From: Astropecten irregularis
Taxonomy: Eukaryota > Echinodermata > Asteroidea > Paxillosida > Astropectinidae
Direction of reading: 5' to 3'
NCBI GenBank assembly: GCA_963971285.1
Contig: OZ020244.1
Coordinates: 7,812,001-7,876,000, forward strand
DNA length: 64,000 nt
Position 1 is the first letter of the stretch. Every line of letters begins with the position of its first letter. Under the pieces are notes generated by a model. The model searched no databases and was not told the origin of the DNA. It saw nothing but the letters and a program-made list of their open reading frames with translations. Both the position numbers and the translations under genes were made by a program. This document shows, piece after piece, positions 1 through 12,320 of this stretch.

Positions 1-1370
1 GTTCACCCGGCGTACGTACAGTACGTGTAGCCATGCAGGCACAGGCCTGAACATACACCCAAACTGTCCATGTTCGAATTGCCCATGTTCGAATGGACAG
101 CTGAAGAGCTTGCTTTTCGACGTTCGCAAAGCATTGTGGGTTTTATAGATGACAAATATTGGCCGTGTATTATCGCACAACTCTATGGCGCAGCACGTGC
201 GTGATTTCTTTCGCCTTTTTCTCGAGAACTTGATGGAGTTCTGCAATGAAACTTCGTCTGCATACAAGCAACAAAATGTATTTTTGGTCGCAACATTGAG
301 TGGTCAGTTTTGGAAAAATCAGTGTTTATTCCCTTGCCGAGTGGATGACAGTGTCGGCGCGCAAAACTAGCGGTGCAGGCGCCGCGCCTCACTTAATATG
401 CATTATTGCCTGCTTGTTTTTTTACCTGTTTCAATCTTGGACCGTTTGGAGAAAAAACAACAATTTCTTTTTCTTTTTTTTTCTTGATCTCTTCTTTAAT
501 GTTTATCTTGGTTTCATTTGAGAAAATAATTGCCATTTGTGCTGTTGTTTATTTGCCATGTTCATCCAGTGAAATTCTATTGTGGAAAGTCAAGCTTGAA
601 CAAAATAACAGGTAATCTAATTATTGAGTTTTTATTTTATTTCATTTTTAAATGAAGTGTTTATAGAACGTACTTGTAGTTTTCAATATTGTTCGTTTTC
701 ATTTTTGTTTCTTTTGCATGACGTTGTTAATGTTTATAAGGGAATAAGAATTTCATAGTCACCCATCACTTGACATCAAATCTGTGGAACTAGATTTTAA
801 TATTCTTCAATTAATTATTTTCCATATTATGTATTTCTGGGATATTGTTGTTATTTTATTTCTAATTGCAATTCATTTTGGGGTGAAAACATTGGACGTT
901 GAAGTATGGAATTCTTCATTTGGTTCCTTCAATTTGCCCTTTTATCCCTTCATTAGTTTATACTCACCGCTGTATTTATTTCATGCTACTAATACCTTTG
1001 TTGCTGCTGTGGCTAATTCATCCAGTTCATGTACTACCATTGCAGGAATTTCTCTAAATTAAATGTACACTCTCGTGACATTCTCATTGTATTCCATCTG
1101 GAGTTTTTCTTTATAAACTGATTCCAATAAAAAGGAAATCTCGGCTCAGTGTGACGTTTAGCCAACAACATGTTCGTTTATAAGTCTGCAAACCATGTAG
1201 TTTTACTTTCCAACTCATTACGCCTGCTGACTGATGAACAATTAATACATAATTATGATAAATTTTCCTCATGACAACAATTAAAATTACGTAATGGCAT
1301 ACTTAATGCCATACTTAATGCACTCAATCTCCAACTTTATGTATTGTGATTTTTATTTGCAGTAACAAAC
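1..1370. other. AT-rich noncoding stretch
   Basis: I see no convincing gene here. The open frames are short, overlap in all frames and have low-complexity hydrophobic translations typical of AT-rich noncoding DNA. There are T-rich runs around 415-490. Just before the THAP-like relic there is a plausible splice acceptor (tttatttgcag near 1,350-1,362). Confidence 0.5.
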
Positions 1371-1588
1371 ATGCCATACAGATGTTGTTGTGCTGGGGGT
1401 TGTGATAATGACTTCAGTATCTAGAGAAGAGTATAGCAATGTTGAGAATCTTAAATGTCACCATTTCCACAAGAAACAGAGAGAGGAAGTTGGCAGCATA
1501 ACATCAGTAAAGGCCGGAGAAAATTCTTCAAACCAACAAACTTCATATGCAGAACCTCATCCAACATTATATTTGGTACCAAGTAATA
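1371..1588 (+). pseudogene. Decayed THAP-type zinc-finger exon
   Basis: The frame starting with ATG at 1,371 reads MPYRCCCAGGCDND, which looks like the start of a THAP domain (Cys-x2-4-Cys near the N-terminus). It is followed by a stop, and then in the same frame by NLKCHHFHKK, resembling the middle of the domain. After a frameshift near 1,487 another frame reads WQHNISKGRRKFF and then KPTNFICRTSSN, which matches the W...F.P....ICRTHF layout of THAP domains, but the last zinc ligand His is replaced by Ser. THAP domains are C2CH DNA-binding modules common in P-element-like transposases and in host regulators. A polypyrimidine-AG acceptor lies just upstream, so this looks like one exon of a gene. 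It carries one stop, one frameshift and a lost ligand, so I read it as a relic. A chance resemblance is not excluded. Confidence 0.45.
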
Positions 1589-1882
1589 AGAAAAGGAACT
1601 ATCTGAAATCCATAACTTTCAAGATTTCATTTTAAATTGCTTATCTTTGGCATAAATACATCAGCATTACTCACAATAAATTATGTAATAGTTGGTACAT
1701 TAGCTATAGCAAAGGGAGATGTTAACCGGAAATACCTCCAAAACTAAAATCTTGTTACACATGCTCCTTTACACATGTGCTAAATTTGGAAATTGATCAG
1801 CCAGAGGGGATTTCTTTGGTCTCAAAATAAAGTGCACATTTGTATAGTACATGTACTTTGGGGTATGCTTCAAATCTATTAA

Positions 1883-2385
1883 TTTGGACTTAGTATTTTT
1901 TAACAACCTTCAATTCACTTTGTGTTGCTTCGTTCTTCAGCGTAACGACCACATCGTATCCGTGTAGCCACCTACCGTCACCTAGTTTGGACCTAGTATT
2001 TTTTATCAAGCTCCCATTCACTTTGTGTTGCTTCGTTCTTCAGCGTCACGACCACATCGTATCCGCGTAGCCACCAACCGCCACTTACTTTGGACTAAGT
2101 ATTTTTTAACAACTTACCATTCACTTTGTGTTGTTGCGTTCTTCAGCGTCACGACCACATCGTATCCGCGAAGCCACCTACCGGCACCTAGTTTGGACTT
2201 AGTATTTTTTATCAATCTCCCATTCACTTTGTATTGCTTCGTTCTTCAGTGTCACGACCACATCGTATCCGCGTAGCCACCTGCCGGCACCTAGTTCGGA
2301 CTAAGTAATTTTTATCAATCTCCCATTCACTTTGTGTTGCTTCGTTCTTCAGTGTTGCGACCACATCGTATCCGCGTAGCACAAC
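1883..2385. repeat. 103-bp tandem repeat, about five copies
   Basis: The motif 'tttggactta/agtatttttt' recurs at 1,883, 1,986, 2,089, 2,192 and 2,295, an exact 103-bp step. Each copy continues through 'cattcactttgtgttgcttc', 'ttcttcagcgtcacgacc' and 'catcgtatccgcgtagccac'. The copies differ by scattered substitutions. Open frames across this stretch are by-products of the repeat, because 103 is not a multiple of three. The last copy runs straight into family 1 repeat sequence near 2,385. Confidence 0.9.
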
Positions 2386-2648
2386 TACATGATAAAACAA
2401 AGCTTTTGCAAAAAGAATCATTTCCGTAGCATTTGCCGTTCTCGAGATATGCTGCGAACAAAATTTACTAATTAAATATTCAAATGAGGTGTCACGTGCT
2501 TAATTAATTAAGATTTTTTTCAACTCAGTGCCAGTATGATCCTTAGGTGATAAGCTTTCATATGATACCTCATGTAAGCTGATCAGCTAAGAAGCTAAGA
2601 AGGGATAAGCAATAAACAAAATTTGGTGATAAAGAATAATAATAATAA

Positions 2649-2700
2649 CTAGACATTTAAGTGTTCGTGGACGAACACAGAGCTGTTCCGACTTATTAGG
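2649..2700 (-). repeat. Family 1 3' terminus, copy 1
   Basis: CTAG at 2,649-2,652 is followed by a short A/T spacer, the 18-base hairpin GTGTTCGTGGACGAACAC and GAGCTGTTCCGAC. The same block recurs with CTAG at 4,167, 5,287, 8,041, 9,037, 10,572, 11,500, 12,387 and 13,198. The distance between blocks varies from about 0.8 to 2.75 kb, so units differ in how many monomers they contain. Confidence 0.8.
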
Positions 2701-3029
2701 TCAGCTTATAAAGCTCCGATGACGTCATGGTGACGTCACTGTCATTTCCGAAGCAGCATGCATATCTAGAGGATCTAACAAAGCTTTTGCAAAAAGAATC
2801 ATTACCATAGCACTTTTCGTTCTCGAGATATGCTGCAAACATTAAAATCAGCTTTTTTGATGACGTCATGATGACGTCACGCTAAATTTCGTGGCAGCAT
2901 GCACAACTACAGGATATTACGAAGCTTTTGCAAAAAGAATCATTACCATATCATTTGTCCTTCTCGAGATATGCTGCAAACAAAATTCAGCCTTTTCATG
3001 ACGTCATGATGACGTCACGGTCAATTTCA

Positions 3030-3375
3030 TGGAACGGAGACCTCCTCTAACAGTTTCGGCCGGATGCAGCCTTTGTCACTTGTCACAATTTAAGTTAAAA
3101 TGCTTGGTGGCGCTATAACTGTGCTTCTATCGACCCCGATCTACCTGTACCTTCGTATCTCAAGCCAAGGTCACGAGACGTCACACAAAGCGGGAGTATA
3201 TTCATTCTTTTTGAGGTATAAGGCCTAAATTTATTTTTTTTACAATCAGTTTTTAATGTTTCACGTAGCAATTCCATCAGTAACTCCAATCTCAATGTCA
3301 CATTCTCCGACAAATGATTTTTAGTAAATTTTTGAATTAACCGTAGAAAAAAAATCAACAAATTACTTATCTTTA
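3030..3375. repeat. Non-monomer segment shared with 14,385-14,700
   Basis: The segment from 'gttaaaatgcttggtggcgc' through 'tcacgagacgtcacacaaag', 'tttcacgtagcaattc' and 'cacattctccgacaaat' recurs at about 14,385-14,700. Short 5' fragments of it recur at about 5,732 and 7,226. It is a separate internal module of the family 1 elements and is not coding in any frame that I trust. Confidence 0.7.
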
Positions 3376-3743
3376 AATAAGAAGCACAAATTTCGATTTC
3401 GATGACGTCATGATGACTTCATGATGACGTCACGGTCATTTTCGTGGCAGCATGCACAACTACATGATATAACCAAGCTTTTGCAAAAAAAATCATGTCC
3501 GTAGCATTTGTCGTTCTCGAGATATGCTGCGAACAAAGTTTACTAATTAAATATTCAAATGACTGTAACTTGGCTAATTAATTAAGAATTTGTACAACTC
3601 TGTTCCAGAATGATCCTTAACTTATAAGCTTTCAGAAGATACCTCATCTAAGCTGATCGGAAGAAGCTTATAAGAGATAAACTGTAAACAAAATCTGGAC
3701 GATAAAGAATAATAATAGTGAAAAATTCGAACGAAAACAATAC

Positions 3744-3896
3744 CTGTTCCGACATCGGCAATGTCGGAACAGCTAATAATAATAATAATAAAAATCAGAA
3801 CAAAAACAAAACCTGTTCCGACATCAGAAATGTCGGAACAGCTTAAAATCAGAAGAAAAACAAAACCTGTTCCGACATCGGAAATGTCGGAACAGC

Positions 3897-3929
<33 letters not shown>

Positions 3930-4148
3930 TCAGAACAAAAACAAAACCTGTTCCGACATGAGAAATGTCGGGACAGCTAAAAATCAGAACAATAACAAAA
4001 CCTGTTCCGACATCAGAAATGTCGGAACAGCTAAAAATCAGAAGAAAAACAATACCTGTTCCGACAACAGAAATGTCGGAACAGCTAATAATAATAAAAA
4101 TCAGAACAAAAACAAAACCTGTTCCGACATTCGAAATGTCGGAACAGC
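3744..4148. repeat. Seven iterated CTGTTCCGACAT hairpins
   Basis: Seven copies of a near-perfect hairpin, CTGTTCCGACAT-loop-ATGTCGGAACAG, lie here. They are separated by AT-rich spacers with (AAT)n and 'AAAAATCAGAACAAAAA'. The hairpin arm AGCTGTTCCGAC matches, in inverted orientation, the sequence next to the family 1 3' hairpin, so it marks the 5' subterminal repeat. Single copies occur near 10,530 and 12,340 and three copies near 26,067-26,212. Short open frames here are periodic artefacts. Confidence 0.8.
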
Positions 4149-5393
4149 TAATAATAATAATAATAACTAGACATTTAAGTGTTCGTGGACGAACACAGAC
4201 CTGTTCCGACTTTATTTAATTAGCTTGAAGTTTTTTCCTAAAAGTTCAGTCAAACTGTCATCACAGAAACAACTAAGTCTTGGAGTAGCACAAACATCGC
4301 ACCTACCAGGTTTCATGACAATCAGACACTGATTACTATATTGAATACAAATCAGCATTTTTATTGACGTCATGATGACGTCACGGGTAATTTCACAGCA
4401 GCATGCATATCTACAGGATCTAACAAAGCTTTTACAGAAAGAACCAGTACCTTAGCAATTACCTTTCTCAAGATATGCTGCAATAAAATCGGCCTTTTTG
4501 ATGACGTCATGGTGACGTCATGATAAATCTCATGGCAGCATAACAAATGATGTTACAAAGCTTTTGCAAAAAGAATCATTAATGTAGCACTAACGGTTCT
4601 CGATATATGTTGCTGACAAAAAATCTGCATTTTTTATGACGTCATGATGACGTCACGATAAATTTCGTAACATCATGCACAGCTTCATGATGATGCAACG
4701 CTTTTACAAAAAGAATCATTACCGTAGTATTTGTCGTTCTCGAAATATGTTGGGAACAAAATTGATTAATTAAATATGCAAATGAGCTGTCACGTGCCTA
4801 ATTAATTAAGGACTTTTATAAGTCAGTGTCAGAATGATCCTTATCTTATAAGCATTTCTAAGATACCTCATCTAAGCTAACCAGAAGACGATAAGTAAAG
4901 ATAAGCAAAAAGAATCATTACAGTGCTACATGTCGTTATCGAGATATACGCTCCTAACGAAAACAGACTTTTTGTGACGTCATGATGACGTCACGACCAA
5001 TTTAATGGTAGCATGCACAACTACATGATGTCTCTAAGCTTTGGGAAAAAGAATTATTTTCGTAGCATATGCTGTTCTCCAGATACGCTGGTTACAAAAT
5101 TGACTAATTAAATATGCAAATGAGCTGTCAAGTGCCTAATTAATTAAGGACTTTTATAAGTCAGTGTCAGAATGATCCTTAGCTCATAAGCTTTCATATG
5201 ATACCTCATCTAAGCTGATCAGAAGAAGCTAAGAAGAGATAATCAATAAACAAACTTAAGTGCGAAGGAATAATAATAATAGTGAACTAGACATTTAAGT
5301 GTTCGTGGACGAACACGGAGCTGTTCCGACTTATTTGATCAGCTTTATAAGCTCTGGTGACGTCATGATGACGTCACTGTCGTTTCCAAAGCA

Positions 5394-7802
5394 GCATGCA
5401 CATCTTCAGGATCTAACAAAGCTTTGGCAAAAAGAATCATTACCATAGCATTTGTCGTTCTCGAGATATGCTGCAAACATTAAAATCAGCTTTTTTGATG
5501 ATGTCATGATGACATCACGCTAAATTTCGTGGCAGCATGCACAACTACAGGATATTACAAAGCTTTTGCAAAAAGAATCATTACCATAGCATTTGTCGTT
5601 CTTGAGATATGCTGCAAACAAAATTCAGCCTTTTCATGACGTCATGATGACGTCACGGTCAATTTCATAGAACAGAGACCTCCTCTAACAGATTCGGCCG
5701 GATGCAGCCTTTGTCACTTGTCACAATTTAAGTTAAAATGCTTGGTGGCGCTATTACTGTGCTTCTATCGACCCCGATCAGTTAATTTCACAACAGCATG
5801 CAAATCTACAGGGTCTAACAAAGCTTTTACAAAAAGAACCAATACCGTAGCACTCACCGTTCTCGAGATATACTGCTATAAACCAAAAATTACCCTTTTT
5901 GATGACGTCATGATAACGTCACGGTAAATTTCGGGGCTGCATGCACAACTACATGGTGTAACTAAGCTTTTGCAAAAAGAATCATTACCGTAGCACTTAC
6001 CGTTCTCGAGATACGCTGCTAACAAAATTGACTAATTAAACATTTGAATGAGCTGTCACATGCTTAATTATTAAAGAATTAAAAATTACCTTTTTGATGA
6101 CTTCATGATGACGTCACTGTAAATGTTGGGGCAGCATGCACAACTACATGATGTAACAAAGCTTTTACAAAAAAATCATTGCCGTAGCACTTACCGTTCT
6201 CGAGATATGCTGCTTTTAATAAAAATCAGCATTTTCGATGACATCATGATGACGTCACTGTAAATGTCTTGGCAGCATGCACAACTACATGATGTAACAA
6301 AGCTTTTGGAAAAAGAATCATTACCATAGCTTTTGTCATTCTCAAGATATGCTGCAAACATAACTTATGCATTTTGATGATGTCATAATGACGTCACAGT
6401 TAATTTCACAACATCATGCAAATCTACAGGGTCTAACAAAGCTTTTACAAAAAGAACCGATACCGTAGCACTTACCGTTCTCGAGATATAATGCTATTAA
6501 CCAAAAAGTACCTTTTTTGATGACGTCATGATGATGTCACTGTAAATTTCGGGGCAGCATGCACAACTACATGATGTAACAAAGCTTTTACAAAAAGAAC
6601 CAATACCGTAGCACTTACCGTTCTCGAGATATAATGCTATTAACCAAAACGTACCTTTTTTGATGACGTCATGATGATGTCACTGTAAATTTCTTGGCAG
6701 CATGCACAACTACATGATGTAAAATTTACCAGCATATCTCGACAATTTACCAAAAAATATTTAATTCTAAATAATAAATCATTACTAAAACATTACTGGA
6801 GTATATAGCACAGACATCACACATACCAAGTTTCCTGACAATCAGACATTCTTATAACGATATGGAATAAAATTCAGCTTTTTTATGACGTCATGGTGAC
6901 ATCACATTTACTTTCACTGCCGCATGCACATCTTCAGGATCTAACAAAGCTTTGGCAAAAAGAATCATTACCATAGCATTTGTCGTTCTCGAGATATGCT
7001 GCAAACATTAAAATCAGCTTTTTTGATGATGTCATGATGACGTCACGCTAAATTTCGTGGCAGCATGCACAACTACAGGATATTACAAAGCTTTTGCAAA
7101 AAGAATCATTACCATAGCATTTGTCGTTCTTGAGATATGCTGCAAACAAAATTCAATTTCATAGAACGGAGACCTCCTCTAACAGATTCGGCCGGATGCA
7201 GCCTTTGTCACTTGTCACAATTTAAGTTAAAATGCTTGGTGGCGCTATTACTGTGCTTCTATCGACCCCGATCAGTTAATTTCACAACAGCATGCAAATC
7301 TACAGGGTCTAACAAAGCTTTTACAAAAAGAACCAATACCGTAGCACTCACCGTTCTCGAGATATACTGCTATAAACCAAAAATTACCCTTTTTGATGAC
7401 GTCATGATGACGTCACGGTAAATTTCGGGGCTGCATGCACAACTACATGGTGTAACTAAGCTTTTGCAAAAAGAATCATTACCGTAGCACTTACCGTTCT
7501 CGAGATACGCTGCTAACAAAATTGACTAATTAAACATTTGAATGAGCTGTCACATGCTTAATTATTAAAGAATTAAAAATTACCTTTTGATGACTTCATG
7601 ATGACGTCACTGTAAATGTTGGGGCAGCATGCACAACTACATGATGTAACAAAGCTTTTACAAAAAAATCATTGCCGTAGCACTTACCGTTCTCGAGATA
7701 TGCTGCTTTTAATAAAAATCAGCATTTTCGATGACATCATGATGACGTCACTGTAAATGTCTTGGCAGCATGCACAACTACATGATGTAACAAAGCTTTT
7801 GG
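5394..7802. repeat. Direct duplication of about 1.5-kb period inside the array
   Basis: A stretch of about 900 bp starting near 5,394 ('cagcatgcacatcttcagga') is repeated almost identically from about 6,922. The offset is about 1,494 bp at the landmark 'gttaaaatgcttggtggcgc' (about 5,732 and 7,226). Both copies share the same truncated junction into 'cgaccccgatcagttaattt'. This points to a recent local duplication on top of the older monomer array. Confidence 0.75.
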
Positions 7803-10483
7803 AAAAAGAATTATTTTCATAGCATTTGTAGTTCTCGAGATACGCTGCTAACAAAATTGACTAATTAAATATGCAAATGAGCTGTCACGTGCATAATTAA
7901 TTAAGAATTTTAACAATCTCAATTTTAGGATTAACTTCAGCTTATAAGCTTTCATAAGATACCTCATTTAAGCTGATCAGAAGAAGCTAAGTAAGAGATC
8001 AGGAATAAACACTTTGGGTGATAAAGTATAATAATAATAACTAGACATTTAAGTGTTCGTGGACGAACACGGAGCTGTTCCGACTTATTTGATCAGCTTT
8101 ATAAGCTCCAATGACGTCTTGATGACGTCACTGTCATTTCCAAAGCAGCATGCACATCAACAGGGTCTAACAAAGCTTTTACAAAAAGAACCATTACCGT
8201 ATCACTTACCGTTCTCGAGATATACTGCTAACCAAAAATTACCTTTGTTGATGAAGTCATGATGATGTCACAGTAAATTTCGGGGCAGCATGCACAACTA
8301 CATGATGTAACAAAGCTTTTACAAAAAGAATCATTACCGTAGCACTTACCGTTCTCGAGTTATGCTACTAATAATAAAATCAGCATTTTTGATGACGTCA
8401 TGATGACGTCACAGAAAATTTCTTGGCAGCATGCACAACTACATGATGTAACTAAGCTTTTGGAAAAAGAATCATAATCATAGCCTTAGTCGTTCTCGAG
8501 ATACGCTGCTAACAAAATTGACTAATTAAAAATTTAAATGAGCTGTCACGTGCTTAATTAATAAAGAATAAAAAGTTACCTTTTTAATGACGTCATGATG
8601 ACGTCACTGTAAATTTCGGGGCAGCATGCACAACTACATGATGTAACAAAGCTTTTACAAAAGAAATCATCACTGTAGCACTTACCGTTCTTGAGATATG
8701 CTGCAAATAATAAAATCAGCATTTTTGATGACGTCATGATGACGTCACGGTAAATTTCTTGGCAGCATGCACAACTACATGATGTAACTAAGCTTTTGGA
8801 AAAAGAATTATTTTCATAGCATTTGTGGTTCTCGAGATACGCTGCTAACAAAATTGACTAATTAAATATGCAAATGAGCTGTCACGTGCCTAATTAATTA
8901 AGAATTCTTACAAACTCAGTTTTAGGATTAACTTCAGCTTATAAGCTTTCATATGATACCTCATCTAAGCTGATCAGAAGAAGCTAAGTAAGAGATAAGG
9001 AATAAACAAACTTTGGGTGATAAAGTATAATAATAACTAGACATTTAAGTGTTCGTGGACGAACACGGAGCTGTTCCGACTTATTTGATCAACTTTATAA
9101 GCTCCGATGACGTCATGATGACGTCACGGTCATTTTCAAAGCAGCGTGCATCTTAAGTTTCTAACAAAGCTTTTGTAAAAAGAATCAGTACCATAGCTTT
9201 TGTCATTCTCAAGATATGCTGCAAACATAAATTATGCCTTTTGATGACGTCATAATCACGTCACAGTCAATTTCACAACAGCATGCAAATCTACAGGGTC
9301 TAACAAAGCTTTTACAAAAAGAACCAATACCGTAGCACTTACCGTTCTCGAGATATATTGCTATTAACCAAAAATGACCTTTTTTGATGACGTCATGATG
9401 ACGTCACTGTAAATTTCGGGGCAGCATGCACAACTACATGATGTAACAAAGCTTTTACAAAAAGAAACATTACCGTAGCACTTACCGTTCTCGAGATATG
9501 CTGCTAAAAATAAAATCAGCATTTTTGATGACGTCATGACGTCATGGTAAATTTCTTGGCAGCATGCACACTTACATGATGTAACTAAGCCTTTGCAAAA
9601 AGAATCATATTCATAGCCTTTGTCGGTCTCGAGATATTGACTAATTAAAAATTTAAATTAGCTGTCACGTGCTTAATTATTAAAGAATTAAAAATTACCT
9701 TTTTGATGACGTCATGATGACGTCACTATAAATTTCGGGGCAGCATGCACAACTACATGATGTAACAAAGCTTTTACAAAAAGAATCATTACCGTAGCAC
9801 TTACAGTTCTCGAGATATGCTGCTAAAAATAAAATCAGCATTTTTGATGACGTCATGATGACGTCACGGTAAATTTCTTGGCAGCATGCACACTTACATG
9901 ATGTAACTAAGCCTTTGCAAAAAGAATCATATTCATAGCCTTTGTCGGTCTCGAGATACGCTGCTAACAAAATTGACTAATTAAAAATTTAAATGAGCTG
10001 TCACGTGCTTAATTATTAAAGAATTAAAAATTACCTTTTTTGATGACTTCATGATGACGTCACTGTAAATTTCGGGGCAGCATGCACAACGACATGATGC
10101 AATAAAGCTTTTACAAAAAGAATCATTACCGTAGCACTTACCGTTCTCTAGATATGCTGCTAATAATAGAAATCAGCATTTTTGATGACGTCATGATGAC
10201 GTCACTATAAATTTCTAGGCAGCATGCACAACTACATGATGTTACAAAGTTTTTGGAAAAAGAATTATTTTCATAGCATTTGTAGTTTTCGAGATACGCT
10301 GCTAACAAAGTTGACTAATTAAATATGCAAATGAGCTGTCACGTGCATAATTAATTAAGAATTTTAACAAACTCAGTCTTAGGATTAACCTCAGCTTATA
10401 AGCTTTCATATGATACCTCATTTAAGCGGATCAGAAGAAGCTAAGTAAGAGATCAGGAATAAACAAACTTTGGGTGATAAAGT

Positions 10484-10514
<31 letters not shown>

Positions 10515-10727
10515 TCAGAACAAAAACAAAACCTGTTCCGACATCAGAAATGTCGGAACAGCTAATAATAACTAGACATTTAAGTGTTCGTGGACGAACA
10601 CGGAGCTGTTCCGACTAATTTGATCAGCTTTATAAGCTCCGATGACGTCATGATGACGTCACGGTCATTTACAAAGCAGCATGCATCTAAAGTTTCTAAC
10701 AAAGCTTTTGTGAAAAGAATCATTACC

Positions 10728-10827
10728 ATAGCTTTCTACCCCATGATTTCTTCTTTGTTCCCTTTTCTCCTCGTCTTAGCCATCACCTGGAGTGGCCTGT
10801 TTTGGGCCTTGTGATTGGCGATTTTTC

Positions 10828-10858
<31 letters not shown>

Positions 10859-10865
10859 TAGCTTT
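10728..10865 (+). mobile_element. Short poly(A)-tailed retroinsertion with 8-bp target duplication
   Basis: A 122-bp sequence (10,736-10,857) ends in a run of about 28 A and interrupts an otherwise standard family 1 monomer. The flanking bases ATAGCTTT (10,728-10,735 and 10,858-10,865) are a direct repeat. The empty site is visible in sister monomers, for example around 12,540-12,555. The body is about 93 bp, T/C-rich at first, and ends with ATTAAA just before the A run. This is typical of LINE-mediated insertion of a short RNA 3' end or SINE. I do not recognise the source. Confidence 0.75.
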
Positions 10866-12285
10866 TGTCATTCTCAAGATATGCTGCAAACATAAATTAT
10901 GCCTTTTGATGACGTCATAATGACGTCACAGTTAATTTCACAACAGCATGCAAATCTACAGGGTCTAACAAAGCTTATACAAAAAGAACCAATACCGTAG
11001 CACTCACCGTTCTCGAGCTATAAACCAAAAATTACCCTTTTTGATGACGTCATGATGACGTCACTATAAATTTCGGGGCTGCATGCACAACTACATGGTG
11101 TAACAAAGCTTTTACAAAAAGAATCATTACCGTAGCATTTACCGTTCTCGAGATATGCTGCTAATAATAAAATCAGCATTTTTGATGACGTCATGATGAC
11201 GTCACGGTAAATTTCTTGGCAGCATGCACAACTACATGATGCTACTAAGCCTTTGCAAAAAGAATCATATTCATAGCCTTTGTCGTTCTCAAGATATGAT
11301 GCTAACCAAATTGACTAATTAAATATGCAAATGAGCTGTCACGTGCATAATTAATTAAGAATTTTAACAAACTCAGTCTTAGGATTAACTTCAGCTTATA
11401 AGCTTTCATAAGATACCTCATTTAAGCTGATCAGAAGAAGCTAAGTAAGGGATAAGGAATAAACAAACTTTGGGTGATTAAGTATAATAATAATAATAAC
11501 TAGACATTTAAGTGTTCGTGGACGAACACGGAGCTGTTCCGACTTATTTGATCAGCTTTATAAGCTCCGATGACGTCATGGTGACGTCACGGTCATTTAC
11601 AAAGCAGCGTGCATCTACAGTTTCTAACAAAGCTTTTGTGAAAAGAATCATTACCATAGCTTTTGTCATTCTCAAGATATGCTGCAAAAATAAATTATGC
11701 CTTTTGATGACGTCATAATGACGTCACAGTTAATTTCACAACATCATGCAAATCTACAGGGTCTAACAAAGCTTTTACAAAAAGAACCAATACCGTAGCA
11801 CTTACCGTTCTCGAGATATACTGCTATAAACCAAATATTACCTTTTTTGATGACGTCACGATGACGTCACTGTAAATTTCGGGGCAGCATGCACAACTAC
11901 ATGATGTAACAAAGCTTTTACAAAAAGAATCATTACCGTAGCACTTACCGTTCTCGAGATATGCTGCTAATAATAAAATCAGCATTTTTGATGACGTCAT
12001 GATGACGTCACGGTAAATTTCTTGGCAGCATGCACAACTACATGATGCTACATGATTGCAAAAAGAATCATATTCATAGCCTTTGTTGTTCTCGAGATAT
12101 GCTGGTTACAAAATTGACTAATTAAATATGCAAATGAGCTGTCACGTGCATAATTAATTAAGAATTTTAACAAACTCAGTCTGAGGATGAACTTCAGCTT
12201 ATAAGCTTTCATAAGATACCTCATTTACGCTGATCAGAAGAAGCTAAGTAAGAGATCAGGAATAAACAAACTTTGGGTGATAAAG

Positions 12286-12320
<35 letters not shown>

